A DNA stretch of 32,171 bases from Legionella sp. km772 (GCF_003989735.1 NZ_RZGQ01000019.1:1-32171); one strand, 5' to 3'. Positions 7,728 through 17,646 are shown, counted from the stretch's first letter. Notes: generated by a model not told the origin, from the letters alone. Made by a program: numbers and translations.

Positions 7728-8717
7728 GTGACTGTTGCAACCGCTTTATTATCTATTGCTCCTATGATTGACTGGACCTACAGTCAATTTCGTGTTTGGA
7801 TGCGTTATTTAGCCCCTGAGGCTTTGCTTTACACGGAAATGCAAACAACCGGTGCGATAACCAACAATCCTCTGCGCGCTCTAAAATATAATCCTGTAGA
7901 ACATCCCTTAGCCCTCCAATTAGGCGGTTCGGATAAAAAAGCCCTAGCCGAAAGTGCGCTTAAAGCTCAAGAGGAGGGGTATGATGAGGTGAATCTTAAC
8001 CTAGGCTGTCCTAGCGATAGAGTACAAGCAGGACGCTTTGGCGCTTGTTTAATGAAGGAGCCTGAGCATGTTGTGGAGTGTATCCGGGCAATAAAACAAG
8101 CGGTTACTATACCCGTTACGAGTAAAACAAGAATTGGCATAGATCATCAGGATAGTTATGAGTTTTTTAGGGCATTTGCCTTGCGCTTAGTAGAGGCAGG
8201 AAGTGATAAATTAATTATTCATGCGCGAAAAGCATGGCTAAATGGCTTAAATCCCAAGCAGAATAGGACTATTCCACCCGTTCATTATGATTATGTTTAT
8301 AAAATCAAAGAGGAACTTCCCCATATTCCCATTATAATTAATGGGAATATCACTAAACTTGAAGAAATCCAAGAGCATTTGAAGTACGTGGACGGGGTCA
8401 TGTTAGGGCGTCTAGCCTGCGACAATTCTTATCAAATTGCCCGCATTCATCATGCTTTATACCCCAATAGCCCGCTTTTATCTCGCGGCGAATTATTCAG
8501 GCGTTATAAACATTATATGCTGGATGAATATCACAGTGGAGCTGCACTAAGTTTATTAGTGAAGCCCATTTTTAATTTAGCGCATGGCATCCCTGGCGCA
8601 AATCAATGGAAAAAAAAATTAATGGTGCTCTTGCAAACCAAGGACTTATTATTGTTAGATGATCTCATGGATTATCTTAGTGAGTTTGAACGTTTACCAG
8701 AGAGTACATGTAGATGA
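7728..8717 (+). CDS. dusA: tRNA-dihydrouridine synthase A
   Basis: A 329-residue FMN-dependent enzyme that reduces uridines in the D-loop of tRNA (U20/U20a for DusA). The family motifs A-P-M-I-D-W-T near residue 11, N-L-G-C-P-S-D-R-V-Q-A-G-R-F-G-A with the catalytic Cys94, H-A-R-K-A-W-L-N-G-L, and N-G-N-I with V-M-L-G-R-L-A are all present, and the extended R-V-Q-x-G-R-F-G-A-C-L-M segment separates DusA from DusB and DusC. The start is GTG at 7728, fixed by the conserved N-terminus; the short leader has no recognisable Shine-Dalgarno sequence. Its stop overlaps the next start by 4 nt. Confidence 0.92.
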   Translation: MTVATALLSIAPMIDWTYSQFRVWMRYLAPEALLYTEMQTTGAITNNPLRALKYNPVEHPLALQLGGSDKKALAESALKAQEEGYDEVNLNLGCPSDRVQAGRFGACLMKEPEHVVECIRAIKQAVTIPVTSKTRIGIDHQDSYEFFRAFALRLVEAGSDKLIIHARKAWLNGLNPKQNRTIPPVHYDYVYKIKEELPHIPIIINGNITKLEEIQEHLKYVDGVMLGRLACDNSYQIARIHHALYPNSPLLSRGELFRRYKHYMLDEYHSGAALSLLVKPIFNLAHGIPGANQWKKKLMVLLQTKDLLLLDDLMDYLSEFERLPESTCR

Positions 8718-9064
8718 CTAATTCCTTAATCACTATTTTTTTATTGATTTGTTCTAACGCTTTTATGACTTTTGCTTGGTATGGTCATTTGAGAGCTTTT
8801 TCGAATAAGCCTATTTTGTTTGTGATTATTGTTAGCTGGCTGATTGCTTTCTTTGAATACATGCTTCAAATACCGGCTAATAGGATTGGTTTTACTCAGG
8901 CACATTTTTCTTTGTCACAATTAAAAATTATTCAAGAGGTCATTAGCTTATCGGTTTTTGTCCCTTTTGCCATGTTCTACATGCACCAGAAAATCACGCT
9001 TAATTATTTATGGGCAGGTTTTTGTATTTTAGGTGCGGTTTATTTTATTTTTAAGGCCAATTAA
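8714..9064 (+). CDS. DUF486 (DMT-like) integral membrane protein
   Basis: A 116-residue inner-membrane protein with four predicted membrane helices. It carries the DUF486 pattern: F-A-W-Y-G-H-L near residue 20, W-L-I-A-F-F-E-Y near 42, P-A-N-R-I-G, and Q-L-K-I-I-Q-E-V-I in the loop between helices. The family is related to small drug/metabolite transporters but no substrate is known. It starts with an ATGA overlap on the dusA stop and so is translationally coupled to it. Confidence 0.8.
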   Translation: MTNSLITIFLLICSNAFMTFAWYGHLRAFSNKPILFVIIVSWLIAFFEYMLQIPANRIGFTQAHFSLSQLKIIQEVISLSVFVPFAMFYMHQKITLNYLWAGFCILGAVYFIFKAN

Positions 9065-9093
9065 TTTAGTTTTCTCAGTGCTCATGCCCTTAT

Positions 9094-9183
9094 AAATGGC
9101 AATGGAGTCATTTAATAGCCATTTCCGATTTATTCTTGTTTTATTCATGCACAAAACTACAGGTATCCATGGCATTTTGTAGT
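9094..9183 (+). promoter_or_regulatory. Two inverted repeats in the secA upstream region
   Basis: AAATGGC (9094-9100) pairs with GCCATTT (9118-9124), and ACTACA (9156-9161) pairs with TGTAGT (9178-9183), the latter enclosing the palindrome CCATGG. No SecM-like leader peptide gene is apparent between the DUF486 gene and secA. The first repeat may be a weak terminator; the second could be part of the secA leader. Confidence 0.25.
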
Positions 9184-9240
9184 GATTTCTAGTACATTAA
9201 TGCATTTGTTATTTAGAACATCCAGAGGATTATCTAAGCC

Positions 9241-11928
9241 ATGCTGAATACGTTAATTAAGAAAATGTTTGGAAGCCGAAATGAGCGTACATTACGGCGA
9301 ATGGAAAAGGCAGTAATGGCTATTAATGCTTTTGAACCTGAAATGAAGGCATTAACAGATGCCGAACTAGCAGCCAAAACTGCACAGTTTAAAGCCCGTT
9401 TTGCTGAAGGGGAAAGCCTTGATGAGTTACTAGCCGAGGCTTTTGCAACGGTTAGAGAGGTGTCTGTCCGTACTTTAGGTCTTCGTCATTTTGATGTGCA
9501 GTTAATTGGCGGTATGGTATTGCATGAAGGGAATATTGCCGAAATGCGTACTGGGGAAGGTAAAACCTTAGTAGCTACATTGCCAGCCTATCTTAATGCA
9601 ATTAGTGGACGCGGAGTTCACGTTGTCACAGTAAACGATTATTTAGCCAAGCGTGATAGCCAATGGATGAAGCCCGTATTTGAATTTCTTGGGCTTAGCG
9701 TCGGCGTTATTTATCCTGATATGGGACATGCAGAGAAACAAGCAGCCTATCGCTCAGATATTGTTTATGGAACTAACAATGAGTACGGTTTTGATTACTT
9801 GCGCGATAATATGGCTTTCAGTTTAGCGGATAAGGTACAGCGTGAGCTTAATTTCGCTATTGTCGATGAAGTAGATTCTATCTTAATTGATGAGGCGCGA
9901 ACGCCACTTATCATTTCTGGAGCCGCTGAAGATAGTTCTGAGCTCTATATAAAAATTAATAAACTTATCCCCGAACTTAAAAAACAAGAAGAAGAGGGCG
10001 ATGGTGGGGATTACACTATTGATGAGAAGCAAAAACAAGCTCATCTCACCGACGCAGGTCATATCCATATAGAAGAACTATTAACTAATGCTAAATTACT
10101 CGAGCCTGGTGAGAGTTTATATCATGCTAGTAACATCATGTTGATGCACCATGTGAATGCTGCGTTAAAAGCGCATGCTATGTTTCATCGTGATGTCGAC
10201 TACATTGTTAAAGACAAGCAAGTAGTCATTGTTGATGAGCACACTGGACGTACTATGCCCGGTCGTCGTTGGTCAGAGGGTTTACACCAAGCGGTCGAAG
10301 CTAAAGAAGGGGTGGCTATTCAAAATGAAAACCAAACTTTAGCGTCAATTACCTTCCAGAATTTCTTTAGGATGTATAACAAGCTATCGGGTATGACCGG
10401 TACTGCAGATACTGAGGCCTATGAATTCCAGCAAATTTATAATTTAGAAGTAGTAGTAATCCCAACTAATAAGCAAATGATGAGAAAAGACGAGCCTGAT
10501 TTGGTTTACTTAACTCAAATGGATAAATACCAAGCGATTATTGAAGACATTCGTGATTGCGCAACCCGTAAACAACCGGTATTAGTGGGTACAGCATCAA
10601 TTGAGGCTTCTGAACTTTTAAGTCAATTATTGCAAAAAGCTCAAATTAAGCACCAAGTGTTAAATGCTAAGTTTCATGAAAGTGAAGCGCAGATTGTTGC
10701 GGAGGCTGGTCGACCTGGTGCTGTGACTATTGCTACTAATATGGCTGGCCGTGGAACAGATATTGTGCTTGGCGGAAGTTTATCTGCTGATTTAGCCCAT
10801 TTACCTGAAGATGCTAGTCAAGAGCAGAAAGATGCCTTAAAAGCCGAGTGGCAAAAACGTCACGATGAAGTTCTTGCTTCCGGTGGTTTACGTATTGTTG
10901 GTTCAGAACGTCATGAGTCTCGTCGTATAGATAATCAATTACGTGGTCGTTCTGGTCGTCAAGGCGATGTGGGAAGCAGCCGCTTTTATTTATCTTTAGA
11001 AGATAATTTAATGCGTATATTTGCTTCAGAGCGGGTTGCTAATATGATGCGTCGCTTAGGAATGAAACCTGGTGAGCCTATTGAGCATAGTTTAGTAACA
11101 AAAGCGATTGAGAATGCACAACGGAAATTAGAGGGACATCATTTTGATGTAAGAAAGCAACTTTTAGATTATGACAATGTAGCCAATGATCAACGGCAAG
11201 TAATTTATACGCAGCGTGCTTCAATGATGGAAATTGAGAACACGGAAGAAGTAATTGCCATGATGAGAGAAGAGGTGATTTCAGGATTGGTAGATACTTA
11301 TATACCCCCTCAAAGTCTTGAAGATCAGTGGGAGCCTAAGGTATTAAGCGAAGTTTTAGCCGATGAATTTAAGGTTAAAGTAGACATTGCCGAATGGATT
11401 GAGAATGACCATACCATTCAGCCGGAGCAAATTAAAGAGAAAGTGTTAGAACTAACTAATGCTCATTACTATGAAAAAGTCGCAAAAACAACACGCGAAA
11501 TTATGTCACAGTTTGAGAAATCGGTTATTTTACAAACTTTAGACAATCATTGGCGTGAGCATTTAGCTGCAATGGATCAGTTAAGGCAAGGCATTCATTT
11601 GCGTGGTTATGCTCAGAAAGATCCTAAGCAAGAATATAAGAGAGAAGCGTTCACCTTATTTACTATGATGCTTGATACCTTGAAGTACGAAGTGACCAAG
11701 CTTATTCTATCGGTAGAGATTCAAACTCAGGAAGATGCTCAAGCTGTTGAAGAGCAAAGACGCGCTGAACAAATTCAGAAAATGAGTTTAACTCATGAAA
11801 GCGCATCAGAAACTGAGGAAAATGCAGAGCAAACTTTCAGACGCCACGAGAAAAAAATAGGGCGTAATGATCCTTGCCCCTGCGGTTCAGGCAAAAAATA
11901 TAAATCTTGCCATGGTAGTTTAGCATGA
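9241..11928 (+). CDS. secA: Preprotein translocase ATPase SecA
   Basis: An 895-residue motor that drives proteins through SecYEG. Residues 102-109 (MRTGEGKT) form the Walker A loop; [16 protein letters not shown] is the DEAD-box segment; M-A-G-R-G-T-D-I and [11 protein letters not shown] are the nucleotide-binding-domain-2 motifs. The preprotein cross-linking domain lies between. The C-terminus ends in the zinc-binding, SecB-contacting motif C-P-C with eight residues before C-H. Length matches E. coli SecA (901). A ribosome-binding site AGAGGA lies about 12 nt before the ATG. The stop overlaps mutT by 4 nt, as in many gammaproteobacteria, where mutT follows secA. Confidence 0.97.
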   Translation: MLNTLIKKMFGSRNERTLRRMEKAVMAINAFEPEMKALTDAELAAKTAQFKARFAEGESLDELLAEAFATVREVSVRTLGLRHFDVQLIGGMVLHEGNIAEMRTGEGKTLVATLPAYLNAISGRGVHVVTVNDYLAKRDSQWMKPVFEFLGLSVGVIYPDMGHAEKQAAYRSDIVYGTNNEYGFDYLRDNMAFSLADKVQRELNFAIVDEVDSILIDEARTPLIISGAAEDSSELYIKINKLIPELKKQEEEGDGGDYTIDEKQKQAHLTDAGHIHIEELLTNAKLLEPGESLYHASNIMLMHHVNAALKAHAMFHRDVDYIVKDKQVVIVDEHTGRTMPGRRWSEGLHQAVEAKEGVAIQNENQTLASITFQNFFRMYNKLSGMTGTADTEAYEFQQIYNLEVVVIPTNKQMMRKDEPDLVYLTQMDKYQAIIEDIRDCATRKQPVLVGTASIEASELLSQLLQKAQIKHQVLNAKFHESEAQIVAEAGRPGAVTIATNMAGRGTDIVLGGSLSADLAHLPEDASQEQKDALKAEWQKRHDEVLASGGLRIVGSERHESRRIDNQLRGRSGRQGDVGSSRFYLSLEDNLMRIFASERVANMMRRLGMKPGEPIEHSLVTKAIENAQRKLEGHHFDVRKQLLDYDNVANDQRQVIYTQRASMMEIENTEEVIAMMREEVISGLVDTYIPPQSLEDQWEPKVLSEVLADEFKVKVDIAEWIENDHTIQPEQIKEKVLELTNAHYYEKVAKTTREIMSQFEKSVILQTLDNHWREHLAAMDQLRQGIHLRGYAQKDPKQEYKREAFTLFTMMLDTLKYEVTKLILSVEIQTQEDAQAVEEQRRAEQIQKMSLTHESASETEENAEQTFRRHEKKIGRNDPCPCGSGKKYKSCHGSLA

Positions 11929-12332
11929 GTATCAAAGTAGCCGTTGCCATTATTACTGATAATGAGCAACGTGTTCTCGTTGCCCAACGTCCTCTTCATG
12001 TCCCACAAGGAGGGCTTTGGGAGTTTCCAGGGGGAAAATTAGAAGCAAATGAATCTGCTGAACAAGCTTTAGTTAGAGAAATAAAAGAAGAGATAGGTTT
12101 AGAAGTCAAAAAATGTCAATTATTAGGCGAAATTAATCACCAATACCCTGGTAAATTAGTCCAGCTAATTGTTTTCCATGTAAGCGAATTTTCTGGTACA
12201 GCATCCTGTTTGGAAGGACAACTAGATCTTAAATGGATCTCTAAAGAGCTTTTAAATCCTAATGATTTTCCCGAAGCGAACTCTGCAATTTTTAAATTAT
12301 TTTCCTTCATCGAGTTACTAGAAGCAGTTTAA
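11925..12332 (+). CDS. mutT: 8-oxo-dGTP diphosphatase MutT
   Basis: A 135-residue Nudix hydrolase. The Nudix box is complete from Gly37 to Leu59: E43, then R51-E52 and E55-E56 ending in G58-L59. W-E-F-P-G-G-K just before it is typical of MutT, which removes oxidised dGTP from the nucleotide pool to prevent A:T to C:G changes. It starts with ATGA over the secA stop, so it is co-translated with secA. A shared terminator with the converging pdh operon lies at 12481. Confidence 0.9.
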   Translation: MSIKVAVAIITDNEQRVLVAQRPLHVPQGGLWEFPGGKLEANESAEQALVREIKEEIGLEVKKCQLLGEINHQYPGKLVQLIVFHVSEFSGTASCLEGQLDLKWISKELLNPNDFPEANSAIFKLFSFIELLEAV

Positions 12333-12480
12333 TCCATTAAATGTGCAACCTTTTTGCGTTTATTAAAGCGGTGAGACTGATCTTAATTAATTCATCGTTC
12401 GCCTCGATTATTATTATTATTTTCTACAGCTTACCCTCCTCACGCAGGGTCCTATCAACGAAAAGCTTAAAAATACGCAC

Positions 12481-12516
12481 TAAATGTACTTCGCCCTTGG
12501 GAGCAAAGTACATTTA
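12481..12516. terminator. Terminator between converging mutT and pdh operon
   Basis: A perfect 11-bp stem, TAAATGTACTT (12481-12491) with AAGTACATTTA (12506-12516), has a 14-nt loop. Read on the minus strand it is followed by a T run (revcomp of the A-rich stretch at 12468-12476), so it fits the pdhC terminator best. On the plus strand the T tail is poor. Confidence 0.7.
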
Positions 12517-12533
12517 TAATCAGGAAAAGGTTA

Positions 12534-13649
12534 TTAATCTTTTTGCAGAGAGGTTATCATTGCACCTAAGAAGCGGGTTGCTTCACCACCCGTTACGGCA
12601 CGGTGATCAAAACTTAATGATAAAGGTAGTGTATTATGTGCCTCAATCTGGCCACTTGAATTTACTACTGCCGCTTTATAAAGTTTTCCTACAGCAATAA
12701 TGCAAACCATAGGAGGAACAATAATTGGACTTGCAAACCGTCCAGCGAATTTACCAAAATTCGATAAGGTAATAGTTGCACCTTTTAATTTATCAGCACT
12801 GACTGTTCGATCAGCGACTGTTCTTTTAAAATCATTAATAATCTGCCTTAATTGACTTGGAGAGTATTTACCGGCATCATGGATTACTGGCACAAATAAG
12901 CCATCTTCATTATCCATCGCTATACCTAGATGCACCTCTTCAAAGCATTGTCTTGCTGAATGATGTGTATCAAACCAAGCATTAAGGGCTGGTTCCGCTT
13001 TACACGCATCAATAATCGATTTGATTAGACGAGCGGTAATATCAGTGCCTTCCCGCCAAGCATGAATGTCGGCTTCATCAAAGATGCTAACAGGAACAAC
13101 TTCCTGATGAGATTGAACCATGCTGTGTAACATAGCACGCCTAACGCCTCGCAAGGGTTCAAAGCCAACTGGAGGTTGGGCATTTTTTTCCGCTTGGGTC
13201 TGCACGTCGAGTTGTGTAATAACTCCATGTTCACCAGTCGCTTTTATGGTATTTAAGTCGACATTTAGCTTTTTAGCGAGCATCTTAACTGCTGGGGTGG
13301 CTTTAATGCGCCGATGGGAAGCGCTTTGTACACCGATAGTAAAATTATCTTCGAACATCTCAGCGCTTTCTTCTAAATTACCAACAACGGTACCTTTATC
13401 CGCAGGTTTAGTAGTGGTTGCCTCAAAAGCTACTAAAGGTTCCCCTGTTTTAATAACATCCCCAGGTTTACCAAAAAGCTTTACGATAGTACCACTTTGC
13501 GGGCAAGGAACATCAACCACTGCTTTAGCGGTTTCCATGGCAGCAAGTGGCTGATCGGCTTTAACGACATCACCTTCTTTAACAAACCACTCATGAATTT
13601 CAGCATCAGGTAATCCTTCACCTAAATCAGGTAGATTAAAAATATTCAT
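12534..13649 (-). CDS. pdhC: Dihydrolipoamide acyltransferase (E2) of the pyruvate dehydrogenase complex
   Basis: A 371-residue E2 with a single N-terminal lipoyl domain (residues about 2-76; lipoylated Lys42 in M-E-T-A-K-A), a short linker, a peripheral subunit-binding domain (about 113-149) and a catalytic acyltransferase domain. It transfers the acetyl (or branched acyl) group to CoA. The active-site region reads F-D-H-R-A-V-T-G-G-E: the His is present but the usual D-G after H-R-x-x is T-G, a variant I have seen in this three-subunit type. The gene starts 2 nt after the pdhB stop. Pyruvate versus branched-chain keto acid specificity is not decided by sequence alone. Confidence 0.85.
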   Translation of the reverse strand: MNIFNLPDLGEGLPDAEIHEWFVKEGDVVKADQPLAAMETAKAVVDVPCPQSGTIVKLFGKPGDVIKTGEPLVAFEATTTKPADKGTVVGNLEESAEMFEDNFTIGVQSASHRRIKATPAVKMLAKKLNVDLNTIKATGEHGVITQLDVQTQAEKNAQPPVGFEPLRGVRRAMLHSMVQSHQEVVPVSIFDEADIHAWREGTDITARLIKSIIDACKAEPALNAWFDTHHSARQCFEEVHLGIAMDNEDGLFVPVIHDAGKYSPSQLRQIINDFKRTVADRTVSADKLKGATITLSNFGKFAGRFASPIIVPPMVCIIAVGKLYKAAVVNSSGQIEAHNTLPLSLSFDHRAVTGGEATRFLGAMITSLQKD

Positions 13650-13651
13650 TA

Positions 13652-14626
13652 TTACTCCATTATGCTCATAACACTGTTTTTAATACGAGTGACACTGGGT
13701 ATATATTGTTTTTCGAGTTGGAAATAGGGCATAACCGTATCATAGCCTGTAACTCGTTGAACCGGCGCCATTAAATCAGTCATGCATTGCTCCATAATTT
13801 GGGCAGATATTTCAGCGCCCACGCCACAGGTCTTTGCACCTTCATGCACAATCACACAGCGTCCAGTTTTCTCCACTGATGCTAAAATTGTCTCAATATC
13901 CAATGGTTTGATCGTGGCCACATCAATGATTTCACAAGAAATACCTTCATCGCCTAATTGTTTTGCGGCTTGTAAGGTTTCATGCATGCTCGCCCCCCAA
14001 CTCACTAAGGTTAGATCGTCACCTTCTTGCAAAGTAAAACACTTTCCTATGGGGAGGGCTTGTCCATCATCTTCGACGGGTTGTTTAACCAGACGATAAA
14101 TTCGCTTGGGTTCTAAAAATATAACTGGATCAGGATTTCGCATGGCAGCTAATAATAGGCCATAAGCTCTCTTGGGCGAAGAGGGAATAACCACTTGTAA
14201 ACCGGGAATATGGGCAAATAAGGCCTCAGTACTTTCTGAATGATGTTCAGGAGCTCTAATCCCTCCACCAAACGGGGCGCGAAATACGAGGGGGCAATGT
14301 AGTCTTCCTCGGGTACGATTACGCATGCGAGCGGCGTGAGAAACTATTTGGTTCATGGCAGGATAAATAAATCCCATAAATTGGAACTCTGCCACTGGTT
14401 TTAAACCTTGAGTAGACATGCCGATAGCAAGACCTGCAATCATGGATTCAGCTAAAGGACTATCAAAAACACGCTCCTCTCCAAAGCGTTCTTGCAAACT
14501 AACAGTAGCGCGAAATACGCCGCCATTTTTTCCGACGTCTTCACCGAACACCACTACATTTTCATCATGTTCTAATTCGTATGCTAAAGCCTGGGTGACC
14601 GCTTCAATTAAAGTAATATCAGGCAT
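13652..14626 (-). CDS. pdhB: Pyruvate (2-oxoacid) dehydrogenase E1 beta subunit
   Basis: A 324-residue thiamine-diphosphate dependent E1 beta. Family landmarks are visible: V-V-V-F-G-E-D-V-G near the N-terminus, F-D-S-P-L-A-E, E-F-Q-F-M-G-F-I-Y-P-A, and H-H-S-E-S-T-E-A in the loop near the active site. It pairs with pdhA to decarboxylate the oxoacid. I chose the ATG at 14626, preceded by GGAGGA at 9 nt, over a further upstream ATG lacking such a site. The gene begins 8 nt inside the end of pdhA. Confidence 0.9.
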   Translation of the reverse strand: MPDITLIEAVTQALAYELEHDENVVVFGEDVGKNGGVFRATVSLQERFGEERVFDSPLAESMIAGLAIGMSTQGLKPVAEFQFMGFIYPAMNQIVSHAARMRNRTRGRLHCPLVFRAPFGGGIRAPEHHSESTEALFAHIPGLQVVIPSSPKRAYGLLLAAMRNPDPVIFLEPKRIYRLVKQPVEDDGQALPIGKCFTLQEGDDLTLVSWGASMHETLQAAKQLGDEGISCEIIDVATIKPLDIETILASVEKTGRCVIVHEGAKTCGVGAEISAQIMEQCMTDLMAPVQRVTGYDTVMPYFQLEKQYIPSVTRIKNSVMSIME

Positions 14627-15692
14627 GAGCTGCTTCCTCCATGGCAATTGCACGTTGCTCTACTAAGTACTCAGGTAATTCTGCGTAATGATAATCAAAA
14701 ATACTGCTAACTGGTTGGGGTACAGTGTTTAAATATTCATCTACTGCTGCCTCGACCTGCTCTGAACAAGCCATAACCAGCCTTTCCTCATCATCTGCCG
14801 TCCAAATTTTTTGTTGAGTTAAAAAATGCTTAAACCGCGCAATAGGTTCTTTGGGACGTGCCTCATCTACTTCAGTGGAGGGTTGATAGCGTGTAGCATC
14901 ATCGGCTGTAGTATGATCGCACAAGCGATAGGTCAAGGCTTCAATAAGAGTTGGGCCTTTACCACAACGAGCTTTTTCTATTGCATCGCCAATAACTTGT
15001 CGAGTAGCTAATATATCGTTTCCATCGACTTGTAAGCCACTAAAGCCCGCAGCAATTGCTTTTTGGGCGATAGTTTGAGTAGCTGTTTGCTTATCACGAG
15101 GTACAGAAATGGCCCATTGATTATTATTTACTACAAAAACTACGGGTAAATTCCAGGTGCCTGCAACGTTAATTGCTTCATAGAAGTCTCCCTCGGAAGT
15201 ACCGCCTTCACCAATACAAACCACAGCAACAGCAGCCTGCTTGCGGTATTTGAAAGCAAAAGCAACACCCGTTGCATGCAAGCACTGTGATGCGATAGGC
15301 ACACAAATGGGTAAGTCTTTCGAGTTACATGAATAATTACTACCGCGCTCATCCCCTCCCCAAAAAGACAGGATTTCAGACATTTTCACACCACGTTGGA
15401 ATTGCGCAGCATAATCTCTATAATAGGGTACAAAAACATCTTCAGGTTTCATTGCATGGCCAATAGCAGTTGAGATTGCTTCCTGTCCATTAATGGGGGC
15501 ATAAGTGCCCATTTTTCCTGTTCTTTGTAAGGCAATGGCTTTTTTATCGAAAGTACGTGTAAGTACCATTACTTCATAGAGTTTTTTCAAGGTTACATGA
15601 TCATTAGCGATAGGAGGTAGTTCGCTGACTAATTCCCCTTGTTCATTTAAAAATTGAGTATAGCTTATTTCAAACTGAGCTACTGTTGTCAT
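14619..15692 (-). CDS. pdhA: Pyruvate (2-oxoacid) dehydrogenase E1 alpha subunit
   Basis: A 357-residue E1 alpha. The thiamine-diphosphate motif is G-E-G-G-T-S-E-G-D-F (161-170), closed by N-N at 189-191 before W-A-I-S; R-D-Y near 92-94 and the phosphorylation-loop-like segment R-Y-Q are also typical. It forms the alpha2-beta2 E1 with pdhB. The start is set at the ATG at 15692, with AAGGAG 8 nt before it; an in-frame start further upstream at 15716 has no such site. This is the first gene of the pdhA-pdhB-pdhC operon; the E3 dihydrolipoamide dehydrogenase is not in the window. Confidence 0.92.
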   Translation of the reverse strand: MTTVAQFEISYTQFLNEQGELVSELPPIANDHVTLKKLYEVMVLTRTFDKKAIALQRTGKMGTYAPINGQEAISTAIGHAMKPEDVFVPYYRDYAAQFQRGVKMSEILSFWGGDERGSNYSCNSKDLPICVPIASQCLHATGVAFAFKYRKQAAVAVVCIGEGGTSEGDFYEAINVAGTWNLPVVFVVNNNQWAISVPRDKQTATQTIAQKAIAAGFSGLQVDGNDILATRQVIGDAIEKARCGKGPTLIEALTYRLCDHTTADDATRYQPSTEVDEARPKEPIARFKHFLTQQKIWTADDEERLVMACSEQVEAAVDEYLNTVPQPVSSIFDYHYAELPEYLVEQRAIAMEEAAHA

Positions 15693-15809
15693 TACCTGGC
15701 TCCTTGTCAACAACATGTTGCCATAGGATACTCACAAATTCATTTAAAAACTAGTAAATTAGAGTTAAATTATGCGGATAAATCGAGTGTTTTTTATTTG
15801 GGTATTATT

Positions 15810-17129
15810 TTGCGCATTGAACAACTAATTGAATTAAATTATTCCGCTAATTTACATCAACACTATCAAAATCTTTGCGACTTACCTGGCTTTGTACTTT
15901 TGGAAAGTGGTGATCGTCACTGGGGTCGATACGATATTATAGCGGCTTACCCCTATGAGCGAAAAATACTTCCCTCCAATGCAAATAATCAGCTAGCACT
16001 TTTAAGTGATTTACGTGAGCTACTTAAAGGTAATACCTCATCTTATGAGCTACCCTTCCAAGGTGGTGCTATTGGTTATATTACCTATGATCTCGGAGCA
16101 GAGCTGATGGGGCTGGCTTCAAAAACTCAAACATTATTAGATACAATGCCTTTATTGCATTTAGGTTTTTATGATTGGTGCATTATTGTAGATCATTATT
16201 TAAAAAAGACAGTGTTATATGCGGCCCATCATCATTCTCAAACTAAAGAACAAATAAAGGAAGTGCTGGGCTTATGGAATAAAACTGGCACGACAAAGCA
16301 ATTTAGACTTATGAACGAATTTACTCCTTTGATGACGAAGGAGCAGTATAAGACCTCTTTTGCTGAAATTAAAAAAGCACTAAGAGAGGGCAGAAGCTAT
16401 CAGGTCAATTTTACCCAGGCTTTTCAAGCTCAGTATGAAGGCAGTAGCTGGGCAATGTACCACAATATAAGCAAAGCGAATCCCGTACCTTTTGCGGCTT
16501 TTTTGCATTTCGATAATGAAGATGTATTAAGTTTTTCGCCTGAACGTTTTTTATTGCATGAAGAAGGAAAACTATTAACTTCACCGATAAAGGGAACGAT
16601 TAAACGTTCAAATAATTTAGAGGAAGATGAACGGTTAAAAGTAGAGCTTGCCTCGTCCGCAAAAAATCGCGCAGAGAATGTAATGATAGTTGATCTGTTA
16701 AGAAACGATCTTGGAAAAATCGCTGTTACGGGTAGTGTGGAGGTTAGCAAGTTATGTGAAATCCAAAGCTATAATTCAGTACATCATTTGGTCAGTGATG
16801 TCGAAGCACAGTGTCTGGCGAATACCTCTGTTCTTGATCTTTTTTTATCTTGTTTTCCAGGCGGCTCAATCACTGGGGCTCCTAAATTAGAATCAATGCG
16901 GATTATTAATGAATTAGAGCCTCATCGGCGAGGAGTTTATTGTGGCAGTGTTGTTTATTTCTCTCGTCATGGACGTTTTGATAGTAATATTGCCATACGC
17001 ACCTTAGTTGCTAAGAATAATATTCTGCATTTGGCTGCTGGAGGCGGTAATGTAATTGACTCTGATTGTGAAGATGAATATCGTGAATGTTACCTTAAAA
17101 TAAAAGCAATTATTAATGGACTTAAATAA
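15810..17129 (+). CDS. pabB: Aminodeoxychorismate synthase component I
   Basis: A chorismate-using enzyme that, with the glutaminase PabA, makes 4-amino-4-deoxychorismate for folate. Motifs: N-F-T-Q-A-F, F-S-P-E-R-F, the P-I-K-G-T-I-K-R loop whose Lys contacts the substrate, R-N-D-L-G-K-I, and G-G-S-I-T-G-A-P-K near the C-terminus. The open frame runs further left to 15654, but that part overlaps the divergent pdhA start and is not family-like. I place the start at the TTG at 15810 (439 residues, near the 453 of E. coli PabB); another TTG at 15798 is possible and no strong ribosome-binding site decides. TrpE is a less likely identity because of length and the PIKGT loop. The 3' end overlaps the Nudix gene by 14 nt. 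Confidence 0.85.
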   Translation: MRIEQLIELNYSANLHQHYQNLCDLPGFVLLESGDRHWGRYDIIAAYPYERKILPSNANNQLALLSDLRELLKGNTSSYELPFQGGAIGYITYDLGAELMGLASKTQTLLDTMPLLHLGFYDWCIIVDHYLKKTVLYAAHHHSQTKEQIKEVLGLWNKTGTTKQFRLMNEFTPLMTKEQYKTSFAEIKKALREGRSYQVNFTQAFQAQYEGSSWAMYHNISKANPVPFAAFLHFDNEDVLSFSPERFLLHEEGKLLTSPIKGTIKRSNNLEEDERLKVELASSAKNRAENVMIVDLLRNDLGKIAVTGSVEVSKLCEIQSYNSVHHLVSDVEAQCLANTSVLDLFLSCFPGGSITGAPKLESMRIINELEPHRRGVYCGSVVYFSRHGRFDSNIAIRTLVAKNNILHLAAGGGNVIDSDCEDEYRECYLKIKAIINGLK

Positions 17130-17616
17130 GATAAAAAAATGGACTCATGCAGGGGTTATTGTTCTTCACGAACATTCCACCGATTGCTTAATTTTAACTA
17201 AACGAAGTGAGCATCTACGAAGGCATCCGGGCGAGGTTTGTTTTCCTGGTGGGGTTTGGGAGGAGGGTGATGAAAATTTTTATGCTACTGCATTAAGGGA
17301 GTTGCGCGAAGAATTAGGAATAGATTCTTCGCGAGTGAGCCTAATTAAAGAACTTACCAGAGAACAAACCCTCTTAGGCTCCGTTATACATCCCTGGTTA
17401 GCCGCTATTGACTCCATTGTTCCATTTCATATAAATGATTCTGAGGTCGCAAGCTTAATTTCTTTGCCTTTAGCTGTAGTTAAAAACCCTAAAAATTATC
17501 AAGAAATTTTGGTAGAACGTAGTGGATTTAAATTTAAAAGTTGGCAGTTTATCGGGCATAGTGAGTTTATTTGGGGAGCTACTGCCCGAATTATGCGGCA
17601 GCTGATTGATTGGTAA
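17116..17616 (+). CDS. Nudix hydrolase, NudL/CoA pyrophosphatase type
   Basis: A 166-residue Nudix protein. The UPF0035 pattern R-S-x-x-L-x-x-H-x-G-x-V-C-F-P-G-G (residues 30-46) precedes the Nudix box with R61-E62 and E65-E66 and L67-G68. A Glu of the usual box is Asp52 here, normal in this subfamily, which hydrolyses CoA and its derivatives. It starts inside the end of pabB and is probably cotranscribed. The function is by family resemblance only. Confidence 0.75.
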   Translation: MDLNKIKKWTHAGVIVLHEHSTDCLILTKRSEHLRRHPGEVCFPGGVWEEGDENFYATALRELREELGIDSSRVSLIKELTREQTLLGSVIHPWLAAIDSIVPFHINDSEVASLISLPLAVVKNPKNYQEILVERSGFKFKSWQFIGHSEFIWGATARIMRQLIDW

Positions 17617-17646
17617 TCGCTTATAGACTATGTAAATTCCGTCTTG

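Noticed and set aside
9065-9240. A SecM-like leader gene ahead of secA
   Set aside because: No open frame with a signal-peptide-like start and an arrest motif is present in the gap.
12341-12533. Plus-strand small ORF after mutT with a hydrophobic Ile-rich stretch
   Set aside because: It has no ribosome-binding site, contains a low-complexity ATT repeat, runs through the mutT-pdhC terminator and continues antisense into pdhC.
15711-15720. CAACATGTTG palindrome before pdhA
   Set aside because: A 10-bp palindrome in a promoter region is easily due to chance and no second site is seen.
15654-15809. Longer pabB frame starting at 15654
   Set aside because: This part overlaps the divergent pdhA start region, is not PabB-like, and would make the protein much longer than the family.
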